A stretch of DNA of 64,000 bases from Ulota crispa (Eukaryota > Streptophyta > Bryopsida > Orthotrichales > Orthotrichaceae): NCBI GenBank assembly GCA_963920765.1, contig OY987251.1, positions 6,946,501 to 7,010,500 on the forward strand, read 5' to 3'. Positions 45,501 through 58,240 of this stretch are shown here, in pieces (position 1 is the stretch's first letter; each line of letters opens with the position of its first letter). Below the pieces are notes generated by a model, which ran no database searches, was not told where the DNA came from, and saw only the letters and a program-made list of their open reading frames with translations. The position numbers were made by a program, and so were the translations under genes.

Positions 45501-45570
45501 TTGGTTTCTTGGAAATGATCATAACAAAATAGCAACAAAAGAACACTAGAGTTAGCATACATAAGGTCAA
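42563..45570 (-). pseudogene. ORF1 / Ptta-like gene of CACTA element 2
   Basis: Minus-strand blocks line up as one gene. A basic block (about 45461-45159) has KRKKTAIRRRLSTPPKEE. The largest block (44702-44190) holds GEPIGKMLSNFKGELKPLVK, followed by a helical part with IWLKHSAGVALIYHQHSI and the basic stretch TRRQSQKAREQLRRMSN. This GxPIG..LSxFxG order resembles plant transposase Ptta/En/Spm proteins. The next block (44024-43722) is a coiled-coil-like segment (EWARVKREEAEERRLHRST, ETWMQKMEAFMAKWEPRLK). A one-frame shift leads to an acidic Ser/Asn/Glu-rich tail (43818-43390), and a last block lies at about 42840-42600 (KTIVVLDFCIGYG, SRRKGKPKKVTE). Some breaks are introns, at least one is probably a frameshift. 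It is unrelated in detail to the ORF1 of element 1, so this is a different CACTA family. Confidence 0.55.
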
Positions 45571-46599
45571 TCCTTGATTGCAGGTTGTTGGTCAATTACA
45601 ACGTAATTACATTGCCCAATGCTAAATTACAGTTTTCCTTGTAATGGACATTTGTGGAAGTCCCCAAAACTCACAATTTATAGATCTGTTCCAAAGGGTG
45701 AATACAAAAAAACAATGCCCAAATAGACAAGACTCAGCTTTATTAGATCCCTTCCAAACCAAATGCATGCCAATTCTTGCAAAAACTTCTCATTACAGAT
45801 GATGTTAACATTGCAATGTTAACTTTGCTTCTTGAAGGTATCCTATCTATGGTTCTGTTGAAAAGTGTAGTAATAGAGAAATCAAAAAACCCTTTATTCA
45901 CTGAAATGAACGACTAAACATTTGAATTGAGGATGGAATTATTCTCTGTAGTGTCCAACACACAAACGTAGACATACTTACACAGGGTTATCATTCACAA
46001 TTCCTAACATACAAATCACATTAATTGTACATAAAATGCGCATGCCACTATATCTGAAAGATAAGTGCAATGCCGTCTAACCCTGCCTACCCTCATTCCC
46101 CCATGCACCAAACACTGCTTTCATATCACTCATACTCTCGGCATTTACGTACATTTCCAATGGCACTACATATTTCCAATGCTACATAGAACTATTTCAT
46201 GTGCACACTTACAGCAACATGTCACGCACGTCTTCACAATAATGAGGCCCAGAACAACCCTTGGGGAAAAAAATTGGGCCTTGTCATCCATGTGTCCTAT
46301 GACACCCCCATCTTTAGATTAAAAAGATGAAGAACAGGTAATCAACAGTGCCAACTTGAATGTAAGCAGCTACAACACATTACAGGTGGTTTTTTTGCAA
46401 CTTCATTTGTGAATTGCCTCAGCCATGGTGCACTACACCCAATCCAATAATAACTTGTCCTCTTGCAGTCTCTCTAGTTAGTAAAAGTATCTTGTTTGAA
46501 AAACAACTCGTACTGGAAATCTGCTCTCACAATTTCCTAGCATTTTTTACCTTTCTAACCGGATACTGGCCTTGCAAATCTCACGACTTGTTTTGACCT

Positions 46600-46850
46600 T
46601 CAAATATGCGCTACCTTCTTCCTCCCACTCCGTTGCACCTCCGTCAAAGCTTGCATTGCGTCCTTTTTTTTGTGCTCATGACTACTCCGCTTGTAGCTTG
46701 CTCTGAGAGGAGCGCCAGAACAACCTCCAATGGCGAATAAAAAACCCAACTCCAATGCTCCAATAGCGCCCTGCTGAATAATGTGAGAATCCAATGCTTC
46801 CTCATAGCCTTTGCTTCTGTTGTATTCAGAAACTTCATCATTGTTGACAT
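46600..46850 (-). other. Coding-like fragment, unrecognised
   Basis: Two overlapping minus frames read like former coding sequence (MMKFLNTTEAKAMRKHW in one, GAIGALELGFLFAIGGCSG in the other). A short stretch resembles 6855-6880 in inverted orientation. It may be a further exon of the element 2 ORF1 gene. No family assigned. Confidence 0.25.
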
Positions 46851-46859
46851 GACTTGTTG

Positions 46860-48960
46860 GAGCTGCTCATTCTAATGCGCACGTCATTTGTTTGCCTTCA
46901 AAGTTACTGCACAATCTTACCACCTGAGCTTTAGTTATGTGGAAGTACAATGTACTACACACGTGACTTTGGAGGCCACACGCACTCAATCTTAGGGCAA
47001 TCCCTACATGCCACATGTCGACAATATACTTGGAGACATTTTAAAAATTTTTGATGCTAACTTTTTTAATTACTACTTATATGTTTCACGTACCTTCAAC
47101 CATACGTTCTTATACTTACAACATTAACATATATTTCACCCACATGGAGGACCTTATTGGTAAACAATTTAGTACGTATGCATTAGCCTTTCTATGATTT
47201 GGAGTATTTCACCATTTGGTAGACACTAACAGGAGATTAACATATACCTTATGAGCTTTTTATAGTTTGGTGGAATTTGAGACACTGTCCTCTCACTTTC
47301 AAGAAACAAATTTGCATAATGGATAAAGTGGGGCACCAAATACTTTCACTTGTTTCTTTAACAACAAAAATGCACATTTCAAGACACAAGGAATGACACT
47401 AACTCTTATTCATGTTCATAACACACCTCTAGGATAATAGTACATAGTTCAGCAATACACAACGTTCCCTTTCTGTGGTTTCTAATGTTATTATGCACAA
47501 CAAATATAGTAATGTGCTTACCATCTCAAATATGAGTCCAAGTTTTGTATACTAGTTCTTCATTTATTGATGAATTCTTCAACTATAGACTACTTTTTTC
47601 CTAATCATACATTTAGTTAATGTCATGTAGCAAATGTTGTCATTTTTGATAATACAATACTTCCAATACATTTTTACCCATACCACATTTACTATAAAAT
47701 AGGAATTGGTTCTTTATTGAGCATCTCCAATGAGGATGTGTTAATAAAAAATCTAGAAGTTCCCTATCAAGTAATTAAATGGTCGACACCCAATAAGCTT
47801 ATATATCAATAGCATATATATATATATATATATATAAGCATGCCTACCTACGTCGCACTTGAGAAGTACCGTGTTACTGTTCATAAATGCTTGGCATGAG
47901 TTCTACATTTGTAAAACATTACATTAAGAAGGCATTGTCATTCATGATGACAAATAAATGTGGATTCCTTTCTCTTCATGTTTAGACACTCCCAAGCTCT
48001 ACAGGGTTTCAATAATGTATACTGTATAGAGACATCATTAGTGGAATATAGGAGGTTCCCATTTCACTAGGGCTCATACTGCACATCGCCTTGACGTGTT
48101 ATGAAAGAGTGTGGTTCAAATTAATAACTCCGCACATTTTAACAGACACTACCCCCTACCTCCCTTCTGCAGGGTCTAAATAGACAGTATATGTTTAGTG
48201 CTTGGTGAGACAATATTTACACTGGAAGGCTTTCAGCGAGGGACTTCTGCTATTGTTTGGATATGTATTTCTACATTTGTGACATATGAGAATTGACATA
48301 ATTGACAATCTAATGACCATCAAAATGATACCTTGTAGATGCTAGAAAGGGCCATGCTTACAATTCAAGATAGTCCTATCTATGTGGGTTTGGATCTTGC
48401 ATCAAACTTCAACAACTCAAAGTTGATTCATTTGGTTTTCCATTACTGTAGTATGTATTTTGCTGCATTGAAACAAGAACCACACTTGAAACAAACTCAA
48501 ATTTAACAAAACAAAATAAAGCCACTTAGAACAGCCAATGAAGAATCCAGAGACCAGAAGGGTATATGTAACAAGATGTTCAAAAATCACTCCAATCACC
48601 TCTACGCCTCCAAATTCTACGCATTAGACCCTTATGAATATATCCACCATGTCATACAAAATGCAAACAATGCACATACATAACTTCTGAATTAGCAAAA
48701 ACTGAATAGTTTGATATCCACAGATGTTGCAAATGGCTAAGCCCTCAATAGTTCTGTGACTACTTTCTAAGAACTACATCCATTCTATTTATCATAGTTT
48801 ACTCAACCTATTGTTTGGCGTGGCATCTAAAGTGAAAAGCTATGTGTACTAAAGAAAACCCAAGGTTAATACTTACAAAGGCATAATTGTGATGTTCTAC
48901 TACGGGAAGTTCACATAGTTCTTGTACTTATGGTGGGTTATGTAAACTTACTTGTAACAT
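46860..48960. other. Non-coding stretch between the two genes of CACTA element 2
   Basis: Only short frames. It holds the TA microsatellite at 47814. No promoter element can be pinned down. Confidence 0.4.
47814..47837. repeat. (TA)n microsatellite
   Basis: An uninterrupted alternating A/T tract of about 24 bases. Confidence 0.9.
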
Positions 48961-49040
48961 CCATTACAGCTGTTGAGATATCTTTGTATGCTCAAATTTA
49001 TAAGCGCTGATGAAGCTTCTTGGAGGCATTGTATTGAATG

Positions 49041-52000
49041 TCAAGCGTCTTCTCCAATTGTTTCTTTTTCTGCTGCATCTCTTGCAGATGTTGGATGTTT
49101 GCATTCCTTTGTCTCTAAACCCCTTTTTGGCCCAATCTTTGGTACGTGACAATTCAGGCCTCTGAAATTATCATCATTACCTACATCAATGATGTTAGGC
49201 GGAGGGAGCGAATGTTGCATTGTTACACGTTGACCTTGAACTTCTGTCCTGCACACAATCTTCCATTTGCTTCTATGTGGATCATCAAAGAGGAATACCT
49301 GTTGGTAGTGAAGTGGATATGCAAAGGAATCTATGTTCACAGAGCCTTGCATGTGATTGAAATTTGCTATACTAAAACTGTACTTATCACGCTCCACCGT
49401 GGGAAACTGTGAATGGCGTGTGCCACGGACCCAATTGCACACCAACACCGTAACATAATGGTTGCAATAATCTAGCTCCAAAATTTCTTCTATGTATCCA
49501 ACATAGTCTGATGTCCTTTCAATGAGTCTGCCATTTCAGATTCCCCACCGCAATTGTTTTGTAAATGATGCAACCACACATGAATCTCGTGTGACAAGCC
49601 CTCTTTTTGAGCTCCGCACTTGTAAATGCATTCAAAATGAGTGCATTTGCTAATGACATGTTGCGTAACGCTCAGGTGGATATGAGTATTGGAGTACGTC
49701 TTCTTCCAATTCTTGCCTAGTACTTTGGGCACCCTTGATATGTGTCTTCAATCATTCTGCAAATGGAGGTAATTTGCTTAGGTTGAGGGGATATCTTTGA
49801 TGCATGTTAGGGCGGGCACCAATTACATCTAGCTAATATGCCTCTCATTGTTTCCGTCTTCTTGCCTTTGCAAGAATGTACTCTCTGTAACAATCGTAAC
49901 CTTGTTGTTAACAATTACACATGTTGGTCGTGCTCTCATTCAAGAAGTTTTAGAGGTTGACAATTTGAACACAACATCAAATAGAGCAAGCATTATTTGA
50001 GCAAAACATTAGGTATGTACTTATGAACAACATGGTCAAAAGGACGTCAACTACATCATTATCAATGTTTAATGTCAAATTTAGATTGTGCACAATTTAA
50101 TAATTGAGCATAAACATGGTGATTTCAGGTGGCTTCTCAAAGCATGACAAAATATTGATAGAGAATTAGGTGACGCTTACTCCCTCCACGGTTCCAGACA
50201 TGGTGCATTGTCAATTACAAATGCATGTGCGTATCCCCACACATTGTTTGGCAACTTTTGCTTCCTAAGCTTGTTTAGTCTTAGAATCTTGTCATTCATG
50301 GTTGCATCTTCATCTGGATCCCAGACTCGATGAATTTTTGTTTTATGCATCTTCATGTACTCAGTATAGAAACCCAAACTATCTTCCATACGATATCCCT
50401 CTGCTATGCTCCCCTCTGGATGTGCATAAGTTTGAATGTAATCCTTTAAGGTCTTCAAGTATCGCTCAATCGGATACATCCATCTACAATGGACAGGTCC
50501 ACATTCAAAGAGTTGTTCCACAAGATGCATAGGAAGTTGAATCATGATGTTGAAAAATATTGGAGGAAACTCTTTTTCCATAATGCAAGTTGCCATTATG
50601 ACATTCTGCAATAGCTCCTCTTTGCTGTCCTCATGCACCTCTCTTGGGCATAGTCTTTGAAACACCAAACATATTTTGATGATTGCAATGTGAACGTTCT
50701 CAGTCAAGATATTCTGAATTGCTACTGGAAGGATCTGCAGAACCAATAAAACCATGAAACATTAACATATTCAAAGATAAGAAATGGAAAGTGCTGCACA
50801 TGCTAACCTAAATTGAAATTGCTTGGATGTTTGCTCATTTTTTACTTTTGAATGTAGAAAAAATAACATTGACGTCAAGACCTTGTTACTTCAGTGAAGC
50901 AAATTGTTTTTATAGATGCTAAAATATTCTTGGCCTAACACTACAATCGGCATCAATTCCTATAACACAAGACTACTTTCAGCATTTACAAACACTTATT
51001 TTAATACCGGCTATTTCTAATCTCAAAGGATTGAATAAATGTATAAACTTCAACTAATTGCAAAGAAAGCAATAATTTTGTCAAACCACACTTGTTGCAT
51101 CAAGACGTGGTAATTGTGCGTCTTCATGTATTGTAGTTTCCTGTCTCTAAAACGTTTATGAATGGAATCAATATAATTAGTAGGGGTCCGGATATTTGAA
51201 ACAATTTGCACAAATTCCCTTTGTTCTTCTACTTTTAATAAGTACAGTGCATGCTTGACGTTGTGGAGCCTGTAACCATAATTCCTTGCGCATGCCCAAA
51301 TCCTGCACATCTTGACGACTTCTTGGACTGTCATTCATACCAAATAGGGTCTTTAGGATGTTTTTGCATAGGTTTTTCTCACGATGCATAACGTCTAGGA
51401 CATGACGGATTTTGAGATGTTGTGAAAAACAAACCCTTTGTAAGATAAAATTATTATAACACAATTTCGTGCACTGATCATTACAATGTCAGATGTCAGT
51501 TCTAATGACCCAAATGGCAATAAGTTATTGTAAAATATGACAATGTAAACATTCACGATAATTAGTTATGTTTGAATCAACGTTTTAATATACATGCAAT
51601 ATCACAGATATTGTGGATAACAACGTCAACTTAAATGTTTTTTTGCAAAAGGCCGTCTTTAGTGCAGTCATTACTTCCTAGCTTGGTAGCATTGTATGAA
51701 TTCCACTAAGGTATGTTCTTGGTAGAATTGTAATTGTTCAACTTCTCAAGCTTAGGACATTGCAACTTAAGCTATGCATGATACAATCATGATTTGTGAG
51801 GAAAAAAAATTAAAGACAGCAAAATATTGACATACTTGCCAATATGGAAGTTCAAAAAATGCGCTTAGTTTTTTCACACCCATATCAAGCACAGGGTCCT
51901 CTTTTGCATCTTCCCTGCCTTCCGATTCCAAATATGATTGGCATCTAGTAGCATATCTAATAACGTTTGCTCCTATAATCATTTGAGGCTTCAATCGACA

Positions 52001-53745
52001 CTATTGCCATTGAAAGTTTTATCACGTCAAAAGGGATGATGCTCAAGCAAATACTTGCGTATACCTCCATAAACTATTTTGTTTCCCTTTGCACTTTTGT
52101 CTGGTAACAGATCTCTAGTCTTGGCCATCCTCAATTTTGTGTTTGGTCTGCAACATGGACATCCACAATATCCTTTGCAGCACAAGCCAAATATTAAACC
52201 ATACACTGGAAAGTTTGATATAGTCCACATCAGCAACCCTTATAGGTTGAAACGACGCAATCCTTCCGGTTGTGAAAAATCGAGTGTTGGAACTCCTTGC
52301 CATAACAAGTGAAGCTCCTGTAAAAGTGGTCTGATGAACATGTCAATGTTCTTTGCTGTTGGAGATTGCTTTCCGGATATAAGAACGCACAACAAAATGA
52401 AAAACTTCTTGGTGACATACCACGGCTCCAAATTGTAGATTAGTATCAGCACTGGCCAAGTAGACCAATTTGTGTTGCTCAACTTGAATGGGTTGACGCC
52501 GTTTAGAGCTCAGCAAGTCGCATGTTTCTCTTCTCCTCACCAAAGTTACCAAAAGCTGCATCTATGTCAATGTGCTTCCAAGCAGGGCTAACGACCACTG
52601 AACGCATAACGCCATCATTGTTGACATGTTTGGTGTAACCTGTGAGCATGTTGGCAATTTTAGGTGACATCCACATCCGTTTCAACTGAGGGATTAAAGG
52701 GAAGTGTCGGATGACTTTTGCTGGAATGCTGTGTGTACCTTCCATCCATTGTGACTTGGAACACTTTGGACATTCAATCATATGTGCATGCTTAGAGTCA
52801 TACAGTATGCACCTGTCAAGACATGCGTGGATGTTTTTGTAGTCCAAACCTAGTTTTCAAATTGTCCTCTTTGCTTCATAATGGGACCTCGGTAATTTAT
52901 TTTCTTCAGGCAACAAATCCAACCCTACATACAGCAATAGCTCATCTACAAACTTATTGCTAACACCAAATACAATGGACATGCTGATGATAATAATTGT
53001 GGCCAAAATGACACTAGTTTTGGAACCCTTGTATAGTGGAGTTTTTGCCATGTTGTACAATTCTTGCAATCCATCCATTGTATTGCCCCCTTGATCCTCG
53101 TTATCTTGGATGTTTGATTTGGCCATAGCTTGCTGGTGTAACTCGTCTACTTGATCAAAAGCATCCATAACAAGCCCTTGAACATTGTGATGCCTGTCTA
53201 GCACGTCACCTCCATTGTCAAGTGGATCTCCTTCTTTTATATCCATTGCGTCATTGCATACTTGGTCATTTGTTGTTATCATTGTTCTCCAACTCATCCT
53301 CCCTGTGTATCATGACGTCATCATCGTATGCAACATTGTCAACTCTTATGCCGTCGATTAGAAAGCCTGCCATTGGGTCACCTCCAATCATGGATTTCAT
53401 CAGGTAGGGATCCCTGCCTATAGCTGTGTGGTGTTCTCTAATGACACTGATACGTTTATTTTGGCCCCCCTTGCAATTTTTGCATGGGCACGGGTAAGCA
53501 AGATAGTTTTTCTCCGTTGCCACTCGCAACTCAATTTGCAAGATCAGGTCTCCTACAGGGATATGACGCTGCATATGCCCATCATCTGCGATGCGGACCC
53601 TTGCATTCCATGTATGCATATTAGCTTCCATATCACCTAATTCATCAACGTTGTTACTTGTTTCCAATTCTATATATTCACCTGAACAAATTATATAGTA
53701 CAACACATCATTAGGGGGTATAATGACTATGTAAGGAACAATCAT
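49041..53745 (-). pseudogene. TNP2-type transposase of CACTA element 2
   Basis: The minus strand carries the full domain order. An N-terminal Transpos_assoc-like zinc motif (YPCPCKNCKGGQNK, then HHTAIGRDPYLMK) lies in 53745-53266. The tnp2 domain (53297-52027) shows IECPKCSKSQWMEG, VIRHFPLIPQLKRMWMSPK, ALNGVNPFKLSNTNWSTWPV, FIRPLLQELHLLWQGV and LLMWTISNFPVYGL. The segment HVLDVMHREKNLCKNIL (about 51400) leads into DUF4218 with HNYHVLMQQ. There an intron (51091-50735) precedes ILPVAIQNIL, MEKEFPPIFFNIMIQLPMHL and HCRWMYPIERYLKTLKDY, ending in a stop at 50177. A DUF4216 block (about 49510-49041) has DYVGYIEEILELDYCNHYVT. Frames change near 52505 and in the DUF4216 region, a TGA lies near 52855, and the usual D of DGVNPF is N. 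It is better preserved than the copy in element 1 but not functional as it stands. Confidence 0.9.
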
Positions 53746-54116
53746 AAATAACGTCAGTCATAAAACGTACCTTTACACATGAGCTACAAATTTTAGTACT
53801 GCAGCACATGAATGGTATAATCTTGCATTATCTGCCATCTAGAACTTCACTTTTCAATTACACTCATTTTCATGGACGTAAAAAATGAATCTTTGTTTTG
53901 TCACCCACAAACATGGAACCCATAAAACATAATGCATAAAATATTTAGTGACATAGAGAAGAGGTGGAATTTTATAGAGTTTGTTTGGATTAATACATAT
54001 GAGCTTGTAGTTCTATCTGTACTTGAGTACTTCATCATCCAAGATATCACCAAATTGTAGAATGCAACATAACCATACATACTAACAACAAAATTGGATT
54101 TAATCTCAACTGTCTT

Positions 54117-54494
54117 TCACATTGATTGCAGGACTTGATTGTACAACCAATTGTCATATTTGATTTCATAGGTATCAAATGGATAAAATCCATCATAATA
54201 CAATGACAGTGCATATAAACTACAATTGTAGAGATCGTCTACAATGTCAGGCATGAAATCCATAGAACACAACTGTCCGAGCTCATAATAATGCAAGTGG
54301 TCCTTGTGCAAAAACACTAGCCATTCGAGGTATTGATTGTGCCCTAAGTCGTACCCTTCAAAGGGATATGACTCCATGAATTGATCATGCTCTAGGTCGT
54401 ATTGTTCAAGAAGATATAATGAATCCCAATACTCATCGTCTGGTACGTTGCTCTCTATATTGTATTGATCCAAAAAGTTTGGATCAAAGGTCAA
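54117..54494 (-). CDS. Acidic, Tyr-rich 125-residue ORF of unknown function
   Basis: The frame starts MTFDPNFLDQYNIESNVPDD and is unusually rich in Asp, Glu, Tyr and Leu, with very few Lys or Arg. It contains imperfect repeats: EQYDLEHDQFMESYPF, then EGYDLGHNQYLEWLVF, then a weaker HYYELGQLCSMDFMP. It lies about 370 bp upstream of the N-terminal TNP2 block of CACTA element 2, on the same strand. It could be a leader exon of that transcript or a separate small gene. No zinc, membrane or nucleic-acid-binding motif is visible. Confidence 0.35.
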   Translation of the reverse strand: MTFDPNFLDQYNIESNVPDDEYWDSLYLLEQYDLEHDQFMESYPFEGYDLGHNQYLEWLVFLHKDHLHYYELGQLCSMDFMPDIVDDLYNCSLYALSLYYDGFYPFDTYEIKYDNWLYNQVLQSM

Positions 54495-54499
54495 ACTGC

Positions 54500-55850
54500 C
54501 ATCTGTAAAGATGATGTTCCGGAGCTGGTCTCTTTGGACATCACCATTGACATGTTACACATAATTCCACACAAATTTCATTCCGTGAACAACATTCACT
54601 TGGCAATTGCAGTGCATTTATGTGGGCCGTGTATTAAACAAATAGCCAACATTCTGTACAATAAATACTGCAATGAAATCATTTTCATTATGACATGGTG
54701 CCCTAAAAAGAATACTCCAAAGACCAAAGTCAAGTATTGAATATTTTGACTTACTAAAAAAGGAGTGTATCACTTTCCATATTTGCACTTGTAATGTATG
54801 GTACTTTGCTGCTTAACTGTTGGCTCCAATAGCTGCATCTCTGTGCATGATTGAAATGAATCTATACATTCTAATTGAACACGAATAATTATTGTGAATT
54901 ATGCAATACATAGTTTTACACATTCTATACATGCCTATAAGAATTAATTGTTTGTGTAATAAAGGCATGACACGTCAGGTGTTTGCAATCAATATCAATA
55001 GAGTGCATGTGCACAGAATTAGAAGAATTTGACATCCCTAGTTTGGAATGAAGATTGAACTGTCGAGGTTGTTACTAAATTGGAGTTCTTGGATTAGAGT
55101 GAATTCATTATTTTACTTCCAACATGGGTTGAAGGTAGACCTGACTGTCTCTTTGTTGCTTTGATGTGGCAGCTCTAATAATTTCCAATGGCATTCAGGC
55201 ACGGGCACTACAAGTTAGGACTTTATGTGGACAAAAGTAACATTCTTTGGCTTGACTACTATGACAGTAGTTATCATTGTGGTCAAAATACTCATTAATT
55301 TCATTTGTTATAGTAAGCAACCTATGACCATGGTGCGATTTTTATTTACATAGTTTTTTAAGTTTGTCAGACTTGCAAACTTGATTTTAATAGTCCTTCT
55401 ATACTGATTGTCCATACCTCTTGCTTTGCTCTTTGGAGTTGAGGTAATTGTAAGTGTCAAAAGATATCTGATTCAAAGCATACACCTTTCTAAAATTCTA
55501 CATACGCTAGTACGTGATGTCCAAAATGACATATAGGCATTTCATAATACGCCTTCATCTTTACTTTGATGCATACCATATTTTTTAGGACACCACAGTT
55601 TTCCCATACATAAATTATGAGGTATGAATATCTACAAACATCTAATCCTACATCTCAGAGTCAACGTTGACATCAAACGTAACATTGACAATAACATTAG
55701 ATGTTGCCCAACATCCACGTGTCAGTAATGATGGGCATCTTATTTTCTTTTTGACTTGTCCTTCCAGATGGGCTATTCGCACTAGAAGAAGAGCCGCATT
55801 CATAAACCCTAGTTACTTTAGCAATTGACAAAGAGAATAGGTTACCAAAT
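54500..55850. other. Non-coding stretch upstream of the transposase
   Basis: No gene seen. CACTAGAAGAAGAGCC near 55780 looks like a CACTA end in direct, not inverted, orientation relative to 40569. The palindromic GTCAACGTTGAC at 55662-55673 repeats a motif seen at 40769 and, in part, around 57110. Confidence 0.4.
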
Positions 55851-56270
55851 ATGGATTGCAGCAATGGAAGATTAGTATCTGGTTGGATTTACGGCAATAG
55901 AAGATTTGTACCAAGTGAGTGTGAGGTTGATGCTGAGGTCACAAAAGCAACAATAGCTGTTTTCTCAAATTTTGTTGAAGAAGTTGCTTCTGCGGCTCCC
56001 TTTGCACCGCCACGTCCCTCGCACAGGCAGCGTGTGAAGCAATTGCCCAAAAGATTGAATGTGCAGAAAGTGACATCCGTTGATTATTCCTCAGTAGAAC
56101 AATGCAATAGCATTTGTGCACTGCAACAACGACGACCACGAAATGCGGTAACTGGAGTATGTATCGAGAGCTTAATGGTGGAAGGGTGCGTAGAAATCAG
56201 AAGTGAAATGCCGAAGTTAATTCCTGCCGGAGGAGCCACGCATGAGCCAATGGCGTCGCTGCTTCACTAG
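55851..56270 (+). CDS. Unrecognised 139-residue ORF
   Basis: The frame starts MDCSNGRLVSGWIYGNRRF and has a basic middle (RPSHRQRVKQLPKRLNVQK). It is oriented away from the TNP2 gene of element 2, as the ORF1 gene is in element 1. I find no known domain. Beyond the stop the plus strand stays partly open in other frames to about 56.9 kb, so it may be the first exon of a longer, broken gene. Confidence 0.3.
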   Translation: MDCSNGRLVSGWIYGNRRFVPSECEVDAEVTKATIAVFSNFVEEVASAAPFAPPRPSHRQRVKQLPKRLNVQKVTSVDYSSVEQCNSICALQQRRPRNAVTGVCIESLMVEGCVEIRSEMPKLIPAGGATHEPMASLLH

Positions 56271-56279
56271 CTTTTTATG

Positions 56280-57160
56280 GATGGAGGGGCTAGTGGTTTC
56301 ACAAGTTGCAGCGCTTTGGCGGCATTCCTCAGAATCCGGTTGCAATAGCAAGTATGCCCCATGGTCGTAGGGCTCCACGACTTTAGGAGGCCGCACTCCT
56401 AGTACATTAGGCAGTCTAGTGTCATGTTGAACGTGCATTGTTATGTGAGGTGTCCAACTTGTGAAGTTTACATGTTCAGTAGCATAGTACTTGGAGTATC
56501 GATACATTGTTCCTTCTGGTGTGACTACTAGATGTGGAGTTGTTGTGGTGTTGTACTTGGAGGTACCAAACGTGGAGGGGAGTTTCTTGAAGGCTGCGGA
56601 GTTACTTTAGTGCCGACTCATAAGTGACATCCAAGAGGTCAATGTTCCTAGAGCAGTAGCATCTGTTACTATTGCTGAGAGGGAACTCTATCCATTGCCA
56701 CAAATGCGACCACAGACACGCAGTTGCATTGCTGCTACAACAGTTTTGAGCGTAGGGGATATTGGAGTATTTTTGGAGACTGCTATTGCGCCATCTCTGC
56801 AACCTTGAGGAAGATCTCTACGCGTAGGAGAGGAAGTCCTTGTCTTGAAGCCTGCAAAGGAGTTTGCAGGGGCGGTTAGAGAGGTACCATTGCACTGGTT
56901 CATGAATCAGCTAAAGTAGCTGTTACTTTGTAACAGCACTGCAATGTATGAATTGCATGTCAAATGTGTCATCACAATTTTCCGTAATAGTTGCACTTGT
57001 TTTGAATTGTTGTAGTAGTCATTATGCTTTAGAATGTTCTGGTTCTTATTTCCGCTCTAAAAATGCACGGGTTTTTGACATAACGTTGATAAAAGATGTT
57101 GTTGAGATATTTGATTTGACGTTGACATGATGTTGGTCAATGTCAAGATGACGTTAGTCT
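56280..57160. other. Stretch with short frames between two plus-strand ORFs
   Basis: Nothing recognised. The end (57070-57160) is dense in GTTGAC, GACGTT and GATGTTG motifs. Confidence 0.35.
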
Positions 57161-57163
57161 AGC

Positions 57164-57517
57164 GTGCTGGATAGTGTTAGAGGATTCCACCAGTGGACTT
57201 GTAGGCATCCAAGGATGGAGAGATCAAGGGGGAAGAAACAAGAGCGTTCATTGCCGCATAGGGTTGAAATTGGCGACTCCACGGACAGTTCAGACGATGT
57301 AAGCTTTCAGGATTCTCCTCCATGTTGTGCCCACAAATATGGCAAGAGAAACTCAAAGAAAATCCAAGACAAACGTACAAGCACCACCGGCAAGGGCAAG
57401 GTAAAATTGCCGGTGAAAAGGGAGAGAGGAGGGAGGGCTGCAGGAAGGCCTAGATCTACAAAGTGGATGAAAGACTTGACACGTATCCAAGAGGAGAATC
57501 CCAAGTCAAATTTTTAA
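57164..57517 (+). CDS. Small basic ORF with an AT-hook-like GRPR motif
   Basis: The frame may really start at the second Met (MERSRGKKQERSLPHRVEIG). An acidic serine patch (DSTDSSDDVSFQDS) is followed by a Lys/Arg-rich part and RERGGRAAGRPRSTKWMKDL. GRPR in a basic context is the core of AT-hook minor-groove binders, which suggests a DNA-binding or gag-like protein. No family recognised. It lies upstream of the gag-like ORF on the same strand. Confidence 0.35.
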   Translation: MLDSVRGFHQWTCRHPRMERSRGKKQERSLPHRVEIGDSTDSSDDVSFQDSPPCCAHKYGKRNSKKIQDKRTSTTGKGKVKLPVKRERGGRAAGRPRSTKWMKDLTRIQEENPKSNF

Positions 57518-58240
57518 TGATATTGTTGTGGCAACCCATAATTCAGGAAAAGAGAGCTATTCCTATTTTATAGATATTAGCTAACCTCTTTTGTTAGAAC
57601 TTTTTTTTCTTGAATCAGAAACAGGAAATTTAATAGAGGAATATGGTTAGTATATTATAGCCATTCCAGCTGAGATAACTTGGTTAAAAAAGAACCTTTT
57701 GGTTCCGGTCTTAACCAAATTGTCAACCAAAAATTAGGACCAAAATCTGGAGTTGACAAGTTTGAGCATTGTGAATAGTACTAGAGGTGATTAAGATGTA
57801 CACCAGGCACTAATTACCCCTATCGGAAACTTAGGCAGGATTCTAAGAACGGTCCTAATATCCAATGATTAGATACAACGGCCTTTTTAACGGCCCTAAT
57901 CATTAGTCCGGGCAATAACTATGTGGGGTTAGGCAGGAATGGCCATATCTCAACCACTCACTTATTCTCTTCCCTCTTTCTTTTTCCTACGCGCTTTTTG
58001 CTCTTCCTTTCTTTCTTGAGAGCTTGTGTGAGATTGGCTTTGCAATAGTCCAGGTTGTAGTTCTTCCTAGTTCTCGTGTCAGGATTGTCAGGATTGTCAA
58101 GAACGATGGGAAGGACCGGACAAGTGATAGCTCTTAGATTGATTCATTTGGGCATACCTTAGGACCCTAAAGAGAGAGCAAACCTGGAGGAGGATTTGAA
58201 GATGATGGGGTGTCTAGGGCTGATAAAGGTACCTTAGAAT

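Noticed and set aside
55778..55800. CACTAGAAGAAGAGCC as the right end of CACTA element 2
   Set aside because: It is in direct, not inverted, orientation relative to the candidate at 40569.
41915..57195. CACTAGTGGAAT at 41915 paired with the inverse of CACTGGTGGAAT ending at 57195 as termini of CACTA element 2
   Set aside because: The match ends after 12 bases, the flanking triplets AGG and GAC do not match, and the second lies within an open frame; kept only as a weak possibility.
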